Source: MED-G105 sp039819085
GTDB taxonomy: Bacteria > Pseudomonadota > Alphaproteobacteria > Caulobacterales > Parvularculaceae
DNA: 64,000 bases
Direction of reading: 5' to 3'
NCBI GenBank assembly: GCA_039819085.1
Contig: JBCBSQ010000004.1
Span: forward strand, 1-64,000
Shown here: positions 19,195-28,008 of the stretch, piece after piece
How the letters are laid out: each line of letters begins with the position of its first letter
How positions within the stretch are numbered: position 1 is the first letter of the stretch
The notes under the pieces: generated by a model
Databases searched by the model: none
The model's input: the letters and a program-made list of their open reading frames with translations, nothing else
Told to the model about the DNA's origin: nothing
Position numbers and translations under genes: made by a program

Positions 19195-20673
19195 CTAGGT
19201 TCGCAGTAAAGCCGCGCGCACATAGGATGGCTGGATCAGAGCGACGCTTCCAACGTAAGCGAGGGCCCCGACGCCAACATCGGCCGCGAGCCGCCAGATG
19301 ACGTTGAGCCCCTCCCCCGGCAACATCGCCCGCGCTGCGAACACGGCCGACAGCATCACCGCAAGCGCCCCATAGACAGGCGCAGCGCGCCGCATGATCG
19401 ACAGCCAAGGCGTGCGCGCGTGCCGCACCTGAAGCCAAAACGACGTCCCCATTGCGACCGCATAGGCGATAAGCCGGCCAATCGCCGTCGACACGGCCCC
19501 GAATGGGGTGAACGCAAGGATTACGGCCACCGAGACGCAAGCGTTAAACAGCGAAACCGGCGGCAATGCCTGGATCCTGCCGGTTACGGTCAGGAGCGGT
19601 TCGGTCGCGACGCTTGGCGTGAGGAATAGAAAAGCGATCGCGAGGATCACCGCGATGGGCGCGGCGGGCGCCCAGGTCTCGCCAAGGCAAAGCACAATCA
19701 GGTCTTCCGCGACGATGGCGAGCCCGACAAAGGCGGGCCCGGCGATCAGCAAGGTCATGGGCAGGAACACCTGCGCTTCGTCAGTAAGCCGCCTGATCAC
19801 ATCAGATCGCGCGTTCGCCCCATCCGCGGCGTGGCGAAACGCCATCCAGGCGATTAGGCGCAGCGGCTCAAACACAAGCTCAGCCACGGCCGAGACGACC
19901 CTCTCAGCCGCCCGATAATACCCGACGCTCGCCACGCCGAGGAATGCGCCAATCACGAAAGTGGAGGCGTTGTTCGACACAAAACCAATGATCCGGCTGG
20001 CAAGGATTTCGCGGGAAAAATCGAGGATTTCCCGCCTCGACCCGCCCGCGAGCGTCAGACGCAGCGGCCACCGCGCGGCCGCCGCCACGATCACTAGATT
20101 GACGATCTGCCCACCGAGCTTCGACGCGCCCAGCGCCAAAACGCCCCAACCTGCGAACAACCCGTAAAGTCCGAAAGCGAGCCCTGCGAATTCGCCAATG
20201 ATTGTGGCCGCCGAAAACGACCCCACGGCTCCCTTGCGCACCAGAACAGCCGACAGCGCGACGCCGGGCGCGCACAACGCCACATAAGCGGACAGGATCA
20301 GCGTCAGGATAGAAATGACGGCGCCAAAGCCGAGCACCGCTAAAGCGAACGCGGCCAAAGCGCCGAGCGCGCCGAAACCTAGACCCGCCAGTATTGAGAA
20401 AATCAACGCCTGGTTGATCCCGTTCTCGTCGCCTCGCCAACCAAGAATGAATTCGCGCCATCCGGCGGACGCCAAGAGGAGCAACAGATTCGATACCGCC
20501 ACGATCAATGTGAAGACGCCGAAATCCGATGGGTTCAGCACCCGCGCGGCGGCGACAAAAAGCGCCAGTTGCGCGACCTGAGACGCAATGCGCGCCGCCA
20601 GCATCGATCCGCCCGCGCTTGCGATCTTCGGCGGCGCCGCCGCCTCGCCGGATGATCCAGGCTGATCCGTCAC
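19195..20673 (-). CDS. Wzx-like oligosaccharide flippase (MOP/PST family)
   Basis: I prefer the GTG at 20673, which has GGGAGA about 14 nt upstream; an in-frame start at 20757 would add 28 polar residues. The protein is about 492 residues with 12 or more hydrophobic helices. The N-terminal part MLAARIASQVAQLALFVAAA followed by RVLNPSDFGVF is the signature opening of Wzx/PST flippases. Such proteins move undecaprenyl-linked repeat units across the inner membrane. It is convergent with the NRPS operon (22 bp between stops) and is the export component of the locus, which is why I read the whole region as surface-glycan biosynthesis. Whether the NRPS product is attached before or after flipping is open. 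Confidence 0.85.
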   Translation of the reverse strand: MTDQPGSSGEAAAPPKIASAGGSMLAARIASQVAQLALFVAAARVLNPSDFGVFTLIVAVSNLLLLLASAGWREFILGWRGDENGINQALIFSILAGLGFGALGALAAFALAVLGFGAVISILTLILSAYVALCAPGVALSAVLVRKGAVGSFSAATIIGEFAGLAFGLYGLFAGWGVLALGASKLGGQIVNLVIVAAAARWPLRLTLAGGSRREILDFSREILASRIIGFVSNNASTFVIGAFLGVASVGYYRAAERVVSAVAELVFEPLRLIAWMAFRHAADGANARSDVIRRLTDEAQVFLPMTLLIAGPAFVGLAIVAEDLIVLCLGETWAPAAPIAVILAIAFLFLTPSVATEPLLTVTGRIQALPPVSLFNACVSVAVILAFTPFGAVSTAIGRLIAYAVAMGTSFWLQVRHARTPWLSIMRRAAPVYGALAVMLSAVFAARAMLPGEGLNVIWRLAADVGVGALAYVGSVALIQPSYVRAALLRT

Positions 20674-20925
20674 TCGTCGCGTCTCCCGGCGGCTTGCGGC
20701 CTTACAACAACGCCGGGCGAATACCCCAGTTTCGCAGTCAATAACAGTTTGGCGCAAAGGAGTTTCGCATGATACCTCAACCCCTCAAGTAGGGTGTAAT
20801 GTGGGGAAATCGCGCAATTGGGGAAGTGGTGAAGCCAGACGATGCGCGCGATGTCCAAAGGACGATATCGACGCGCTTTCGAATGGCGCGGGCGCTGCAC
20901 CCGAGACGCGGTGAATGACGTTGTC

Positions 20926-21801
20926 ATGCAACTGGCTGTCATTATAGCGACGCTAGGGCGCAAACCTGTCGTCACCGATCTCCTTCGGCATCTCGCCGCG
21001 CAGAGCCGGACGCCGGATGAGATCTGCATTGTCGTCGCTCGCCCCGGAGACGCGCCGGAACCGGAAGAACGGGCGATCGATTGCGATGTCCTGCAGTCAC
21101 CACGGATAGGTCTGTGCGCGCAGCGCAACGCCGGATTGGATCACGTTAGCGATCGAGCTGACATAATTCTCTTCTTTGACGATGATTTTATTCCGTCTCC
21201 AGATTACCTTGAGAATTTGGAAGCCATCTTCGAAGCCAATCCCGGCGTCGCCGGCGTTACCGGCAGGGTGCTGATGGATGGCGTCAAAGGACCAGGATTG
21301 TCGCCGGAAGAGGCGCTCGCCGCCATTTCAGCTTGGCGCGCCCCTGCTCCTGACGCAGTGAACATGGAGTCCCGCAATGGCCTTTATGGCTGCAACATGG
21401 CCTATCGCGGAAGCGCTGTTGGCGCGCGGCGATTCGACGAGAAGCTGCCGCTTTATGGCTGGCTGGAAGACGCCGACTTTTCGGCTCGCGTCAGGGAAGA
21501 TGGCGCGATGGTCTGGACTGATCGACTCGCCGGCGTCCACCTAGGGACAAAGGCGGGCAGAACATCGGGTCTGCGCTTCGGGTACTCGCAATTGATGAAT
21601 CCCATCTATCTGCACCGGAAAGGAACCATGCCGATCAGCCAGGCGGCGAACAACATCATGCGAAACGTGTTGAGCAACCACGCGCGACTGCTCTTCCCGG
21701 AACGTCATATCGACCGAGCGGGACGCGTGCGGGGCAATTGGCTCGCCCTTATGGATCTTATGCGTGGGCGGTTGACGCCGGAACACGTGGTCAATCTTTA
21801 A
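20926..21801 (+). CDS. Glycosyltransferase family 2 protein
   Basis: I place the start at the ATG at 20926 (MQLAVIIATLGRK), where the GT2 fold begins; a GTG at 20911 and an ATG at 20842 are in frame upstream. The 291-residue protein has the GT-A layout: the N-terminal strand with IIATLGRKPVVTDLL, IGLCAQRNAGLDH, the metal-binding FFDDDFIPSPDYL, and LYGWLEDADFSARV (the ED catalytic-base region). GT2 enzymes are inverting transferases. It is divergent from the flippase gene, with a promoter region of about 250 bp in between, and 145 bp before the convergent Wzy-like gene. It should add one sugar of the repeat unit; the donor is unknown. Confidence 0.85.
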   Translation: MQLAVIIATLGRKPVVTDLLRHLAAQSRTPDEICIVVARPGDAPEPEERAIDCDVLQSPRIGLCAQRNAGLDHVSDRADIILFFDDDFIPSPDYLENLEAIFEANPGVAGVTGRVLMDGVKGPGLSPEEALAAISAWRAPAPDAVNMESRNGLYGCNMAYRGSAVGARRFDEKLPLYGWLEDADFSARVREDGAMVWTDRLAGVHLGTKAGRTSGLRFGYSQLMNPIYLHRKGTMPISQAANNIMRNVLSNHARLLFPERHIDRAGRVRGNWLALMDLMRGRLTPEHVVNL

Positions 21802-21946
21802 CGCGCCAGATCTGCGTCCTAATTGATCCGAACACCTCCTAAGGCCGCGTCCGCCCGTCAACGATTGGCCATCCTCATCCAGGCGCCTTTTTCGTTACCC
21901 CGTCAAAAAAGCAAACGCGCGAAGAGGCCCTCCAAACCGCAGGGAC

Positions 21947-23440
21947 CTAAGCGCCTCCCGCCGAGGGACGCGGCGGCGGTGTGAAGAATGGCGACTTCCT
22001 TGGAGGGGCTAAGGCGGCGCCGACGCCGGGACCAAAATCAAATGCGCGCCCGGATCGTTGAGATGCCGGAAAAGCTGACGTTGCGACCGCCGCAAACAAT
22101 ATGAACAAGAGACCGGCGTCCACAGATCCGCCGGATATCAGCTGCGACGCGAGAAGAGACGCCGCGCCAGCACGCGCGGCGACGAAGATGCGGCGAGCAT
22201 AGGCCTGATCTCGCGCAGCACTATTGGCGACGGCGCGCGGCCAGGGCCTGAGGAAGGAGCGGTTGAGAAACGCCAAGTATAGAATTGCGCCGACGACGCC
22301 GACATTGCCGACAAGCACCGCCGCGAGGCCTGAGGCGCGCGCGCTGCCCAGCCCAACGCCTAGGCCATAAGTGTCGACGAAGTTCTGAAAGCTTTGCATG
22401 GCCCAGGCGCCGCGCTCCCGCCCCGAAGAGGACTGCAGTTTTGATCCGAACAAGCGCTCAAACACTTCCGCTGAGAACGCTTGCATTGGCTCAATCAAGA
22501 TCAGGGAAGCGCCGATCCCGGCGAACGCCGCCCCAAACAGCAATGCCGAGACATGGCCCGGCTCCAGACCGTTGCGGACTGCGCGATAAGCCGAATGCAG
22601 CGCCCAGAGGCCGATCATGACGATTAACGTCGCGTAGGCGGTCGTCGACAGCGACAGCGCAATGCAGCCAAGCAGCATCAATGCGGCGACGAAATGCCAT
22701 AGACCGCGCGTCTGCATGAAACGGACGAAGTTCCAGGCGAAGAGGCCAACGCTCAAGGAACCGAAGACGGCGGGCTCCGGATAGGAGCCGATCAGGCGCG
22801 GCACGCCGGCAAGACTATGATGATCGTTAATGGCGTAATTCGCCGTACGGATGAAATCGAGCAGAATAGCGTTTGGCGGGAGATAAGGGGCGACGCTGAC
22901 AATGGCGAACGCAAGGTGCACGAGCGTGACCGTGTTGACGACGTGCGTTGCTCGGACGAGGCCGCCGGCGCTCGAAAGGATAAACGCGGCGACGCCGAAC
23001 AGGAAAAGATTGATCGCCATATAGAATGGCTGGGTGATGTTCCCGGTGGTGGGGTGCAATGGCGAAAGCGAAATTCCGCCTTCGGCGGCGCGTTCAAGCG
23101 AATACACCGCCACTTCGCCTTCAAACAGCCGCGGAAACATGAACGCCGAAAACGCGCCATAGAGCACAAACAGCGCAAGTATCAGAACCGCGGACTTTGA
23201 AACGCCGGATTGCAAAGCGCCTTGCGCGAGCCGCGGCCTGAGCGCCACCCCGGCGACCAGCGCCCCGACAAGGACGTGGGCGCAAATCAACGACATGCCC
23301 CCAACAGCCCAGAGGTTCGCCGCCGCCGCCGCCTGCAGCGGAATAAACCCCGCAACGATCAGCATTCCAAAGGAAAACGGCCGAGCGACGACGATCGCGA
23401 CCGCCAACAGGCACAGCACTCCAATCGGCGTTACTTCCAC
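21947..23440 (-). CDS. O-antigen polymerase/ligase-like membrane protein
   Basis: The coding frame runs from a TTG at 23458 or a GTG at 23440; I use the GTG because GGGGTGGGG lies just upstream. It has about 497 residues and roughly ten transmembrane helices, with a large loop between about residues 105 and 150 that begins after MFPRLFEGEVAVY, and the segment IGSYPEPAVFGSLSVGLFAW mid-protein. This topology fits Wzy polymerases and WaaL ligases, which have low sequence identity, so the call rests on topology and on the neighbouring flippase and transferases. The C-terminal tail is Pro-rich and cytoplasmic-like. It would polymerise or ligate the repeat unit on the periplasmic side. Confidence 0.65.
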   Translation of the reverse strand: MEVTPIGVLCLLAVAIVVARPFSFGMLIVAGFIPLQAAAAANLWAVGGMSLICAHVLVGALVAGVALRPRLAQGALQSGVSKSAVLILALFVLYGAFSAFMFPRLFEGEVAVYSLERAAEGGISLSPLHPTTGNITQPFYMAINLFLFGVAAFILSSAGGLVRATHVVNTVTLVHLAFAIVSVAPYLPPNAILLDFIRTANYAINDHHSLAGVPRLIGSYPEPAVFGSLSVGLFAWNFVRFMQTRGLWHFVAALMLLGCIALSLSTTAYATLIVMIGLWALHSAYRAVRNGLEPGHVSALLFGAAFAGIGASLILIEPMQAFSAEVFERLFGSKLQSSSGRERGAWAMQSFQNFVDTYGLGVGLGSARASGLAAVLVGNVGVVGAILYLAFLNRSFLRPWPRAVANSAARDQAYARRIFVAARAGAASLLASQLISGGSVDAGLLFILFAAVATSAFPASQRSGRAFDFGPGVGAALAPPRKSPFFTPPPRPSAGGA

Positions 23441-23700
23441 GTGACGGCCCCACCCCAAAAAGGTCCAACTGCGCGCGCCGAACGGCCGGCTGTTACCAGC
23501 GCGATTTTAAGCGACAGCGGCGAAAACGCCAAAACGCGCGCAATCGCCCTGACCATAACCGCCAAATTCGGCTCATTTTTCAAAGATCCGAACCCGCGCT
23601 TCGCACACTTGATAGGGTTGGTTTCGCACAAGCGCTGAAGTCAGATAGCTTCTGCGTGGCCGCCACGCGCCCGCCTAAGGCGAATTCGCAGGCTCGCGGC

Positions 23701-24975
23701 TTACTCCGCGGCGACTCGCCGAGGCGTCCAGCACCGCTCCAGCCAGCGCGCTTCATCGACGCACTCCACAGCGCGCAGGAAACTCACGGGCGGCTTGCCC
23801 ACGAGCACGCGCATTTTGTCCTGTTTTGTCGACGCGGCCGCGTAGAACCGCTCGATCAGGGGTTCGCCGAGCCGATAAAAACGTCCGAGCACCTTGTAGC
23901 GAGTTTCCGGCCTCGCCGCGTAGTACAAAAGCCGCGACAAGAGCCGAAAGAACTCCCGCTCACGCCAAACGTCGCGCGCGTGTTCGCGCGTCAGCGCGGC
24001 CACGGCCGGCCCTGACAGATCCGCAGCTTGGGAGATCTTGTCAGCGAGACGCACCGCGTCCGGCAGGGAATACCCCGTCAGCGGATGAAACAGACCGGCG
24101 CCGAGTCCCGCGACCCCAACGCCGTCGGGCGCGCCCGCGAGATGCGCGTCGATGTCGCCCGCGAGCGCGATGGGTAGAATGCCCTCTTCTTCGCGCAAGA
24201 CCCGCCTGATCCGCCAACCTTTTTCCTTGGCGTAAGCCGCAATCCCGTCGCGCGCGCCCGCATGGTCGATCGTTGATCCATCCGCATAGTACGTATCTTC
24301 GATAAGCGCCGTCGTTTCCGAGAAAGGCAGCACGTAAATGAACCGGTAGCCGTCCGACTGCGAGATTGTCGCGTCCATAATGATCGGGTCCCGCACGCCA
24401 TGAGGCGCGTCGAACTCGACCTCCTGGCCGAGGAATTTCTGGAACCCGACGGTCAGGGCGGAATTGTCCCGCTGCCCGCGCGCGTCGATCACCGCTCTCG
24501 CCGCCACGGTCTCGCCGTCGCGCAGCGTGAGGCTGTCGGCGTCAATGGCGGCGATTTCCGCGCCAAGTTTGAGGCCGCCCCCAAGCGCCGGCGCCACCGT
24601 CTCATGCAATCGTTCGGACACGATGGAGCGATAGCCGGTCCGCAACAGCCGCGTATGCGATGGAAACCGCACCTCTTGTCGGTCCCAGCGATGGACGACG
24701 AGGGGAGCAAGCCAATCGGCCGCCTCATCGGTGACGTCCGTCTCATGGAATGACCAGGTGTGGTTGCCGCCCAGCGCATCGCCTCGTTCGACGAGCGCGA
24801 TCTGCAGATCAGGGCGCGCAGTCTTGAGCCGCCAGGCGATCAGTGAACCAGACAGCCCGCCGCCGGCAATGGCGACGTCATAGACGTTCGACAATGAACC
24901 GTCCGAACCGCCCGGTGCAGCGCCTCCGCCAGAGGCGTCGCGTTTTTCCGCTGGATCTGGGGTCTCCGCCGGCAT
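23701..24975 (-). CDS. crtY: Lycopene beta-cyclase CrtY
   Basis: The protein has 424 residues; the ATG at 24975 is preceded by AAAGGCGG. After a short Gly/Pro-rich leader comes the FAD/NAD-binding motif VAIAGGGLSGSLIAWRL, then GGNHTWSFHETD (the CrtY hallmark), IDARGQ, and LFHPLTGYSLPDAVRLAD in the C-terminal third. CrtY converts linear lycopene (or similar psi-ends) into beta-ionone rings by a non-redox, flavin-dependent reaction at the membrane. It is divergent from the ATP-grasp gene and lies in a carotenoid block with a P450 and a crtD-type desaturase. The core genes crtE, crtB and crtI are not in this window, so they must sit elsewhere. Confidence 0.92.
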   Translation of the reverse strand: MPAETPDPAEKRDASGGGAAPGGSDGSLSNVYDVAIAGGGLSGSLIAWRLKTARPDLQIALVERGDALGGNHTWSFHETDVTDEAADWLAPLVVHRWDRQEVRFPSHTRLLRTGYRSIVSERLHETVAPALGGGLKLGAEIAAIDADSLTLRDGETVAARAVIDARGQRDNSALTVGFQKFLGQEVEFDAPHGVRDPIIMDATISQSDGYRFIYVLPFSETTALIEDTYYADGSTIDHAGARDGIAAYAKEKGWRIRRVLREEEGILPIALAGDIDAHLAGAPDGVGVAGLGAGLFHPLTGYSLPDAVRLADKISQAADLSGPAVAALTREHARDVWREREFFRLLSRLLYYAARPETRYKVLGRFYRLGEPLIERFYAAASTKQDKMRVLVGKPPVSFLRAVECVDEARWLERCWTPRRVAAE

Positions 24976-25131
24976 TCGGACCGCCTTTCTAACCGGGTCT
25001 TTCGCCCGAGGAGCGCCGCTCCCTCGTTGGACTTCTTTCGTCCGCCAATGCCGTTCGCTAAGGCGCGCGTCGAAAGACGCTTGATCGCGTTCGGCGGTCG
25101 GACCCGGCGACGCCGTCGCATGTCAAGCTCA

Positions 25132-25143
25132 TTTGACGTCAAA
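25132..25143. promoter_or_regulatory. 12-bp perfect palindrome in the crtY/ATP-grasp divergent promoter
   Basis: TTTGACGTCAAA is self-complementary over all 12 positions. It lies 157 bp from the crtY start and 112 bp from the ATP-grasp gene start. It overlaps a near match to the PpsR/CrtJ consensus TGT-N12-ACA (TGT at 25121 followed by ACG rather than ACA). The regulator is unknown. Confidence 0.45.
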
Positions 25144-25179
25144 CTGCGTTTGCGCGCAAGCTGAGATGACCGACTCGCC

Positions 25180-25208
25180 CCGCTGTTTCGAACGCCGCTG
25201 TTTCGAAC
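25180..25208. repeat. Two tandem copies of a 14-bp motif upstream of the ATP-grasp gene
   Basis: CCGCTGTTTCGAAC occurs at 25180-25193 and again at 25195-25208, exactly identical, with a 15-bp period. Each copy contains the palindrome TTCGAA. The second copy ends 46 bp before the ATP-grasp start codon, a usual place for an activator or repressor binding to direct repeats. It could also be a simple slippage duplication. Confidence 0.5.
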
Positions 25209-25254
25209 AAAGGGCGCCGGCCAGGATAACGCGACGCGGGATCGCGATACGGAA

Positions 25255-26502
25255 ATGACGACAAAGGTCCTATTGACGCTCGGCCGCCTGCCAAAAGGGC
25301 TGGAGGTCGCCCGCGCGCTTCGCCAAGCCGGCGCGGACGTGATCGTGGCCGATCCGTTCGCAAACCACCTCAGCCGACCGGCCCGCGCGGTTTCAAAATC
25401 ATATCGCACGCCCGCGCCTGCGGACGATCCTGACTCCTATCTCGACGCCCTCGCCAAGATCGCCGCACGCGAACGGGTCGATCTCGTCGCGCCGGTCTCC
25501 GAGGAGGTTTTGCACGCCTCACGCCTTGCAGCCAGAGACGACGCCCCGCCCTTTTTCGGCGCGCCGTTCGATCAACTGGCGCGACTGCACCATAAGCTGC
25601 GGTTCGTTGAGGCGACGCAAAACGCCAGGCTGAACGCTCCGAAAACCCACCCGGCCCACACACCGGAGGCCGCGGCGCTGGCTTCTCGCTCTGACTATGT
25701 TCTGAAGCCGGCGCTTGGCTGCTCCGGCGCCGGCGTCAGCCTTCGCCGCAAAGCTGATCCGCTAACAGACGCAGACCGGGAACAAGGCAATCTCGTCCAG
25801 CGCCGCGTCCACGGCGCGGAGATTTCGTCCCTTTCAGTGGCGCGAGACGGCCGCACGCTCGGCACGGTCATCTACCGTGGACTGATTTTCGCCGGCACTG
25901 TGGCTTGTTGCTTTGAACGCGTCGATGACGCGAACGCGGCCGAGGCGTGGATCGAAGACTTCATCGCCGCAGAGAACTATACGGGCTTCATCGGCTTCGA
26001 CTTTGTGGTCGATCAGGATGGGGACGTCTGGCCGATCGAATGCAATCCGCGCCTGACGTCAGGCGTTCACTTCATGAACCATGACGACCTCGCAGCCGGT
26101 ATTCTTGACCCAGACTTTGCAGGCCCGATCCGCAAAAAGCCGCAGCTAACCTTCCAGGAAGGTCATACGTCTCTCTTAATGGCGTATGCGGATCTCTTTC
26201 GAGGGCGCTTCAGCGACTTCGCCAGCAAGCTTCGCGCCATGACGCGCGCGCAAGATGTTCTATTTGAGGCGCACGACCCGCTGCCCTTCCTCCTGATGAC
26301 GCCAATGTCATGGGAGATCCTTAAGAGGGTCGCCTTCAAAGGTGAAAGCTTCGGCCAGGCGTCCACTCATGACATTGAGTGGAATGATCCGTTTCCGGAT
26401 TTTCCTTCCAATTCAGAAAGACCCTTTCCCGCTGCCGCGCCGATGGCGCCGAACGCGGCCCTCGCCACTAAGGACGTTCGCGATGCCGCACACGGGCCAT
26501 AA
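25255..26502 (+). CDS. ATP-grasp domain enzyme of the carotenoid block
   Basis: The protein has 415 residues. It opens with a Rossmann-like pre-ATP-grasp domain (TKVLLTLGRLPKGLEVARAL, then VIVADPF), followed by the ATP-grasp core: YVLKPALGCSGAGVSL binds the phosphates, EISSLSVARDG lies mid-domain, and GFDFVVDQDGDVWPIECNPR carries the metal-binding Glu and Asn. ATP-grasp enzymes activate a carboxylate as acyl-phosphate and join it to an amine, thiol or similar nucleophile. I cannot name the substrate. The gene lies between crtY (divergent) and the P450 (convergent, 35 bp tail overlap), so it might modify a carotenoid-linked product or use an amino acid. No PurK or carbamoyl-phosphate synthase signature is present. 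Confidence 0.75.
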   Translation: MTTKVLLTLGRLPKGLEVARALRQAGADVIVADPFANHLSRPARAVSKSYRTPAPADDPDSYLDALAKIAARERVDLVAPVSEEVLHASRLAARDDAPPFFGAPFDQLARLHHKLRFVEATQNARLNAPKTHPAHTPEAAALASRSDYVLKPALGCSGAGVSLRRKADPLTDADREQGNLVQRRVHGAEISSLSVARDGRTLGTVIYRGLIFAGTVACCFERVDDANAAEAWIEDFIAAENYTGFIGFDFVVDQDGDVWPIECNPRLTSGVHFMNHDDLAAGILDPDFAGPIRKKPQLTFQEGHTSLLMAYADLFRGRFSDFASKLRAMTRAQDVLFEAHDPLPFLLMTPMSWEILKRVAFKGESFGQASTHDIEWNDPFPDFPSNSERPFPAAAPMAPNAALATKDVRDAAHGP

Positions 26503-27904
26503 TCTGGCGCGCCGGCCGCGTTGTCAGGCGCGCGGCGGGCCGCACCGCTTCGGCGTCTTCGATGTCGAAATCGAATCTGCGCGCCAGCCGCGCAAGGATC
26601 AGCGCGCTTTCAACGCCGGCGAAGCCCGCGCCGATGCAGGTGTGCGGCCCCGAGCCGAAGGGGATATAGGCGCCGTCGACAAGCTCGCCGCTGCGTTCCG
26701 GCATGAACCGGTCCGGGTCGAAATCGTCCGGGTTCGTCCAGTATTTCAGGTGGCGATGGATCGTCCAGGGCGCAATCATGAGGAGCGCGCCGCGGCGCAC
26801 CTTCCAGCGACCGATCTTGGTCGGCTTCAGCGCGACCCGCGGCATGAAGGTGATCGGCGGGTAGAGCCGCAAGGCCTCTTTAAAGACGGCGCGGATGAAA
26901 TCGAGCTTGCGCACATGGTCGAACTCGATCGGCCCATCGCCGGCGACCTCGTCGATTTCGCTGCGCATCCGATCGAGCGCGGGCGCGTGATTCGCCAGGA
27001 TGAAGAACGCCCAGGTGAGCGCGCTGGCGGTCGTTTCGTGTCCGGCGAGAAAGAAGACGCCGAGCTGGTCGATCAGTTCTTTGCGCGTAAAGCCCTCCCC
27101 GGAATCAGCGTCGCGCGCGTCAATCACCGCCTTGGCGATATCGTCATAGGCGCCTTCCTCAGCGTTCAGATGATCGTCCACAAGACCGCCCAACCGGTCG
27201 CGAATGATCCGGCACGCCTCGAGAACCTCCGGGGATTGTTGAACGCGCGTCCATGCCGGATCGACAATCAGACGCCAGATGCGAACCTGCGCGACATCCC
27301 GCTCAAAGACTTCGAAGGCGTCGAAGACCTCCTTTGCGATGCCGGCGTCAAGCGAGACGGAGAAGGTTGTCCGGCAGATGATGTCGGCGGCGAGCTTGCT
27401 CATGATAAGATCAAGCGAAAATCGCTCGCCGGTTCTGGCGAAGCGGTCGAGCTCCGCCTCCGCTGTGTCAACAGCGCCAACCATCGATCCGTAAGCGGCG
27501 GAAAGCCTGAGGCGCGAGAACGCCGGCTCGATCATTGCGCGCTGACGACGCCAGGTCGCGCCGTCCGACACGAAAACGGACTCGCCAATGAGAGGCTCCA
27601 AGGCGCCGACCATAAGATCGCTCTTTGGAAAGACGCCGTCGGCGTCGACCATGATTTCGCGCACAAGGTCAGGATCGTTGAAAATCTTGATCGACCGGCG
27701 CGAATAGCCGAGTTCGCCCGCGTCCATGGAAAACGCTTCGGCCGGCAAGAGGCTGAGGAGGTTGCCGTCACCCTGCCGCAGAGTGCGGAAGAGCGCTGCG
27801 ACCGCTGGAAGGCGCGACGGCCGCGGCGGGCGGTAAAGCGCGGCGCCGCTGTCCCGCGGCGCAGCCATTTCGCCGGCCGCCGCTTGATCCACCATAGAAC
27901 TCAT
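26468..27904 (-). CDS. Cytochrome P450, probable carotenoid hydroxylase
   Basis: The protein has 478 residues and all P450 landmarks: I-helix AGHETT (287-292), K-helix EALR (343-346), and the haem loop FGSGPHTCIG (416-425, Cys423 the iron ligand). The style, a soluble bacterial P450 with a Pro-rich leader YRPPRPSRLPAV, resembles the fatty acid/carotenoid hydroxylase group that includes CYP175A1 beta-carotene hydroxylase. The location between crtY and crtD supports ring or chain hydroxylation of a carotenoid, but that is inferred from context. It needs an electron-transfer partner, which is not in the window. Its 3' end overlaps the ATP-grasp gene on the other strand. Confidence 0.87.
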   Translation of the reverse strand: MSSMVDQAAAGEMAAPRDSGAALYRPPRPSRLPAVAALFRTLRQGDGNLLSLLPAEAFSMDAGELGYSRRSIKIFNDPDLVREIMVDADGVFPKSDLMVGALEPLIGESVFVSDGATWRRQRAMIEPAFSRLRLSAAYGSMVGAVDTAEAELDRFARTGERFSLDLIMSKLAADIICRTTFSVSLDAGIAKEVFDAFEVFERDVAQVRIWRLIVDPAWTRVQQSPEVLEACRIIRDRLGGLVDDHLNAEEGAYDDIAKAVIDARDADSGEGFTRKELIDQLGVFFLAGHETTASALTWAFFILANHAPALDRMRSEIDEVAGDGPIEFDHVRKLDFIRAVFKEALRLYPPITFMPRVALKPTKIGRWKVRRGALLMIAPWTIHRHLKYWTNPDDFDPDRFMPERSGELVDGAYIPFGSGPHTCIGAGFAGVESALILARLARRFDFDIEDAEAVRPAARLTTRPARQIMARVRHRERP

Positions 27905-28008
27905 TCAGTCCCGCCATTTCCTTCGCTGAGTTTTGCTTTTGATCCGCCTACGGGAGGAAAAATGCAAGCCTCTCCGGCATTCCCTTCATCCATCCGCACG
28001 TGACCGCC

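Noticed and set aside
25121..25138. PpsR/CrtJ-like site TGT-N12-ACA near crtY
   Set aside because: The second half reads ACG, not ACA, and no second spaced copy was found. One mismatched half-site is not enough.
26342..28003. 553-codon open frame on the plus strand across the P450 gene
   Set aside because: It is antisense to a P450 with intact haem and I-helix motifs. Its translation has no recognisable domain.
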